The position numbers and the translations under genes are program-made. 64,000 nt of DNA from Cryptomeria japonica (Eukaryota; Streptophyta; Pinopsida; Cupressales; Cupressaceae). This document shows, one piece after another, positions 61,836 to 64,000 of the stretch. The DNA lies in the NCBI RefSeq assembly GCF_030272615.1, contig NC_081415.1, positions 369,527,667 through 369,591,666 on the forward strand, given 5' to 3'. Position 1 is the stretch's first letter; each line of letters opens with the position of its first letter. The notes beneath the pieces were generated by a model. That model had not been told where the DNA came from. It was given only the letters and a program-made list of their open reading frames with translations, and did not search any database.

Positions 61836-63392
61836 TGTTAGTTAAATGAGAGGGGGGGGGGTGAATCAGATAAACTCACAATACAATGTTCTAATTAGAT
61901 TCAACCTCGATAGAACTTACTTGATATGCAACTATGACTATAAATCATTAAAACTCATAAACTGATAAACTTGAAACATCAAAACACATTTAACACTAGA
62001 TTTAACATGGAAACCCTAATAGGGAAAAATTACTATGGGATTTCAGACCCACAAAGAAAATATACTCTTCTAGAGTATGCTTGGTTAAAAGCCAATCCTG
62101 TTAAAGATTACATAAACACATTGCTAGATGTGACCCGGTCAAGGGATTTCCCTCAGATCTATTAGAATCTTGCACTTTGTTAGAAGTGACCTTGTCAAAG
62201 GATTTCAAACACTCAATTAGAATGTTACCTTGCTAGAGGATTTACAAATAAGACTGTTAGGTCCACTCAGTTAAGAGATTTCCTGTCACTTCCAAAAATA
62301 AATAATAGTAATAAAATATATCTGCAACTTCACATTTGAAATGTTATAGCAGACTCTATGTGCTCAAAATAATCTTGTCATAAGACTTATCTTCCTCCTT
62401 GCTAGGATTCTCACTTTGTTCTTCAATCAGATCTTTAATCTTCTGTACTCGGTAATCACCTTTGCAACATCACTTCTCTTCTATTTGCCCGCATCTTTGT
62501 TCATCAACTTTTCTTTATTAATAAGCAATTCCTAACCGCTTAATCTCCTTAATCAAATTTCCCATGATTAATCTTAGCCATCAGATCTTCAAACTTGACT
62601 AGGTTCATTGAATCCTTCGAACTAAAAAATGTTTTATCTTGCCTTGAAACTTGTATTCCTTCCTTGGTACTTATGCTTAGTTATGACCATTCAATCTGTG
62701 TTGTAGATCTAACTCTTGAATTTTAATTGCCATTGATCCTTAACAAACTTCTTGCATGACATTCCAATCTTCTATAAATCTCCAGCTCATTGGCATCCTT
62801 CATTTAATAATGTATTTATTCATCCAATGCATTTTGTTACTACTCGGTTGATACTCGGTTAATTCTAAACTTTACTTGGTAGACATTATTTGTCTGGGTT
62901 ACTGTCTTGGTAGCTTTGCTTATTGATGACGCTCGGTGACTTCTTTCTTCTTTAACTAACACTGATAACCTTGGAGTATACTGACTGGCTCCTTGCTTGG
63001 TAAAATAGAATAGTTTCAAACCATTACTCATTCTATTGCATGAAATATTTTCTCCTTCTTATTCAGTCTTTGAATACACATATATAGGATATCAAAACAA
63101 TCAAAATATCATAATCTCATCATTGTCTAACTCGGTAATAGTTGCCCAGTGAATAACTTATTACTCCCCTTCATTTTCACATTCTTTCTGTGTCACTTAC
63201 CGACATCTTTATACTTATCAAAACATACTCTTTAAGATATGGCAACATCATACTGAATCAGAAAATCAATTGCTTGACATCAATGACAAAATAATATTAT
63301 TAAGACAATAATCATCCTTTATCAATTATACCATCAATCTTCAACAACCTTCTCAATATCATCATACCAACAAACTTATTGTAATTCCAACA
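61836..63392 (-). repeat. Element E 3' LTR
   Basis: 1,557 bp; on the minus strand it starts TGTTGGAATTAC and ends TTAACTAACA. It includes a pure C run (G run at 61852-61861 on the plus strand). A 'gggtctgaaatcccatag'-like phrase near 62055-62036 parallels one in the D LTRs. Confidence 0.8.
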
Positions 63393-63415
63393 ATCTCCCC
63401 CTTTGGCATTGATGG
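63393..63415 (-). promoter_or_regulatory. Element E polypurine tract with conserved extension
   Basis: The element strand reads CATCAATGCCAAAGGGGGAG then AT before the LTR, identical to D1 and D2. A second, variant site lies inside at 63522-63550. Confidence 0.82.
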
Positions 63416-63761
63416 CAATACCAACTTGATTTATTCCAATTGATTTGAAATGTTGTTATTCTTCTCCTATTATCCTTGAGCTGTAAACTTCTCCTGTAAT
63501 CTTCTCCCCCTGTCATTAGTCTTCTCCCCCTTTGACAACAATGCCAAAAGTAAAACTAATCCATGATTACTTCCCCTTTGAAGTAATTTCCTTGCTGTTA
63601 AAACATATACAAATGTATCATCTCAGTCTCGGTCAGAGCATCTTGTCTTCATTCATTGTTTCTTGCACAACTTTAGACAACCTCCTAAAGTGTGTAAATC
63701 AGCATCAACTCACAAATAGTATTTCGTAGAGTCATAGAATTGATGCTTTCACCAAACTCTA

Positions 63762-64000
63762 TCAGTGAGTACTAGATAGGGGTAGGACCCCTAACTTACT
63801 TCTGAGATACTCAAAAGTGTCCCTTGGTAGTGGCTTTGTGAAGATGTCTTCTATTTGTTCCTTTGTGCTAACATATTCCAGCACAACTTTCTTTTCTTGA
63901 ACTTCTTCTCTTAGATAATGATACTTTATAGAAATATGCTTTGTCTTAGAGTGCATTACCAGATTCTTTGAAATGTTAATAGCACTTGTATTATCACAGT
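63762..64000 (-). CDS. Copia pol, C-terminal RNase H (partial, runs off window)
   Basis: The minus strand reads CDNTSAINISKN, then HSKTKHISIKYHYLREEV, EYVSTKEQIEDIFTKPL and a stop at 63762-63764. This is the diagnostic C-terminus of Ty1/copia RNase H (the usual HxRTKHIDxxxHxxR ... DxxTKPL pattern). No stop or frame change is seen within the visible 79 codons. It degrades template RNA during reverse transcription. The rest of pol and gag lies outside the window. Confidence 0.88.
   Translation of the reverse strand, partial: CDNTSAINISKNLVMHSKTKHISIKYHYLREEVQEKKVVLEYVSTKEQIEDIFTKPLPRDTFEYLRSKLGVLPLSSTH

Larger units (their letters stand above)
61836..64000 (-). mobile_element. Ty1/copia element E, 3' part (continues beyond the window)
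   Basis: Minus-strand element entering from the right edge: end of pol (RNase H), 3' untranslated part, polypurine tract and 3' LTR. The LTR termini TGTTGG...CTAACA, the C-run near the end, and the extended polypurine-tract motif match D1 and D2. The left target-site base group is ATAAC (61831-61835); its partner lies outside the window. Confidence 0.85.

Overview
The window is non-genic, transposon-saturated nuclear DNA of a seed plant. Evidence: a plant L1-type LINE with an RNase H tail, Ty3/gypsy elements of the Tat and chromovirus types, Ty1/copia-type elements primed by initiator tRNA-Met, a plant mobile domain (PMD) gene, canonical GT-AG introns, AT-rich spacers and long plant microsatellites. 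My impression is a large-genome species, possibly a gymnosperm, but the sequence alone cannot settle this. I found no intact host gene, no rRNA or tRNA gene and no CRISPR.
Layout: 1-2687, non-coding, with old repeat debris. 2688-about 23410, a minus-strand LINE split by a complete 12.9-kb Ty3/gypsy Tat-type element (A, 9615-22562, target duplication GGATG). A carries minus-strand protease-RT-RNaseH-RNaseH-integrase and, on the opposite strand, a three-exon PMD gene. 23757-25560, a C-poor GA/GATA microsatellite field with a Z-DNA-prone tract. 25566-26555, AT-rich debris. 26556-35623, a decayed plus-strand chromovirus (B) with truncated LTRs. 35710-42456 (minus, duplication TGGAC) and 43844-50393 (plus, duplication GACCA), two complete pol-less LTR elements of one family (D1, D2) facing away from each other. 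50529-60540, tandem copies of a long LTR-like repeat (family C) with a foldback element and several palindromic repeats. 60550-61800, gag-like remnants. 61836-64000, the 3' end of a minus-strand copia element (E).
How the parts relate: A has PR-RT-RH-aRH-IN but no recognisable Gag core, so it probably needed a helper. D1 and D2 encode a coiled-coil plus four-zinc-knuckle Gag-like protein and a second protein of about 1,160 residues that I do not recognise, and no polymerase. Their LTR termini, primer site and extended polypurine-tract motif match copia element E, so E-like elements are the likely suppliers of enzymes. Most reading frames are broken by in-frame stops rather than indels: LINE ORF2, A pol and both D2 ORFs each stay in one frame from end to end, and most stops read as C-to-T changes, the pattern expected for long-term cytosine methylation. 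The strongest candidates for something new are the ORF2 of the D family and the inverted D1/D2 pair. The antisense PMD gene in a gag-less Tat element is also worth following.
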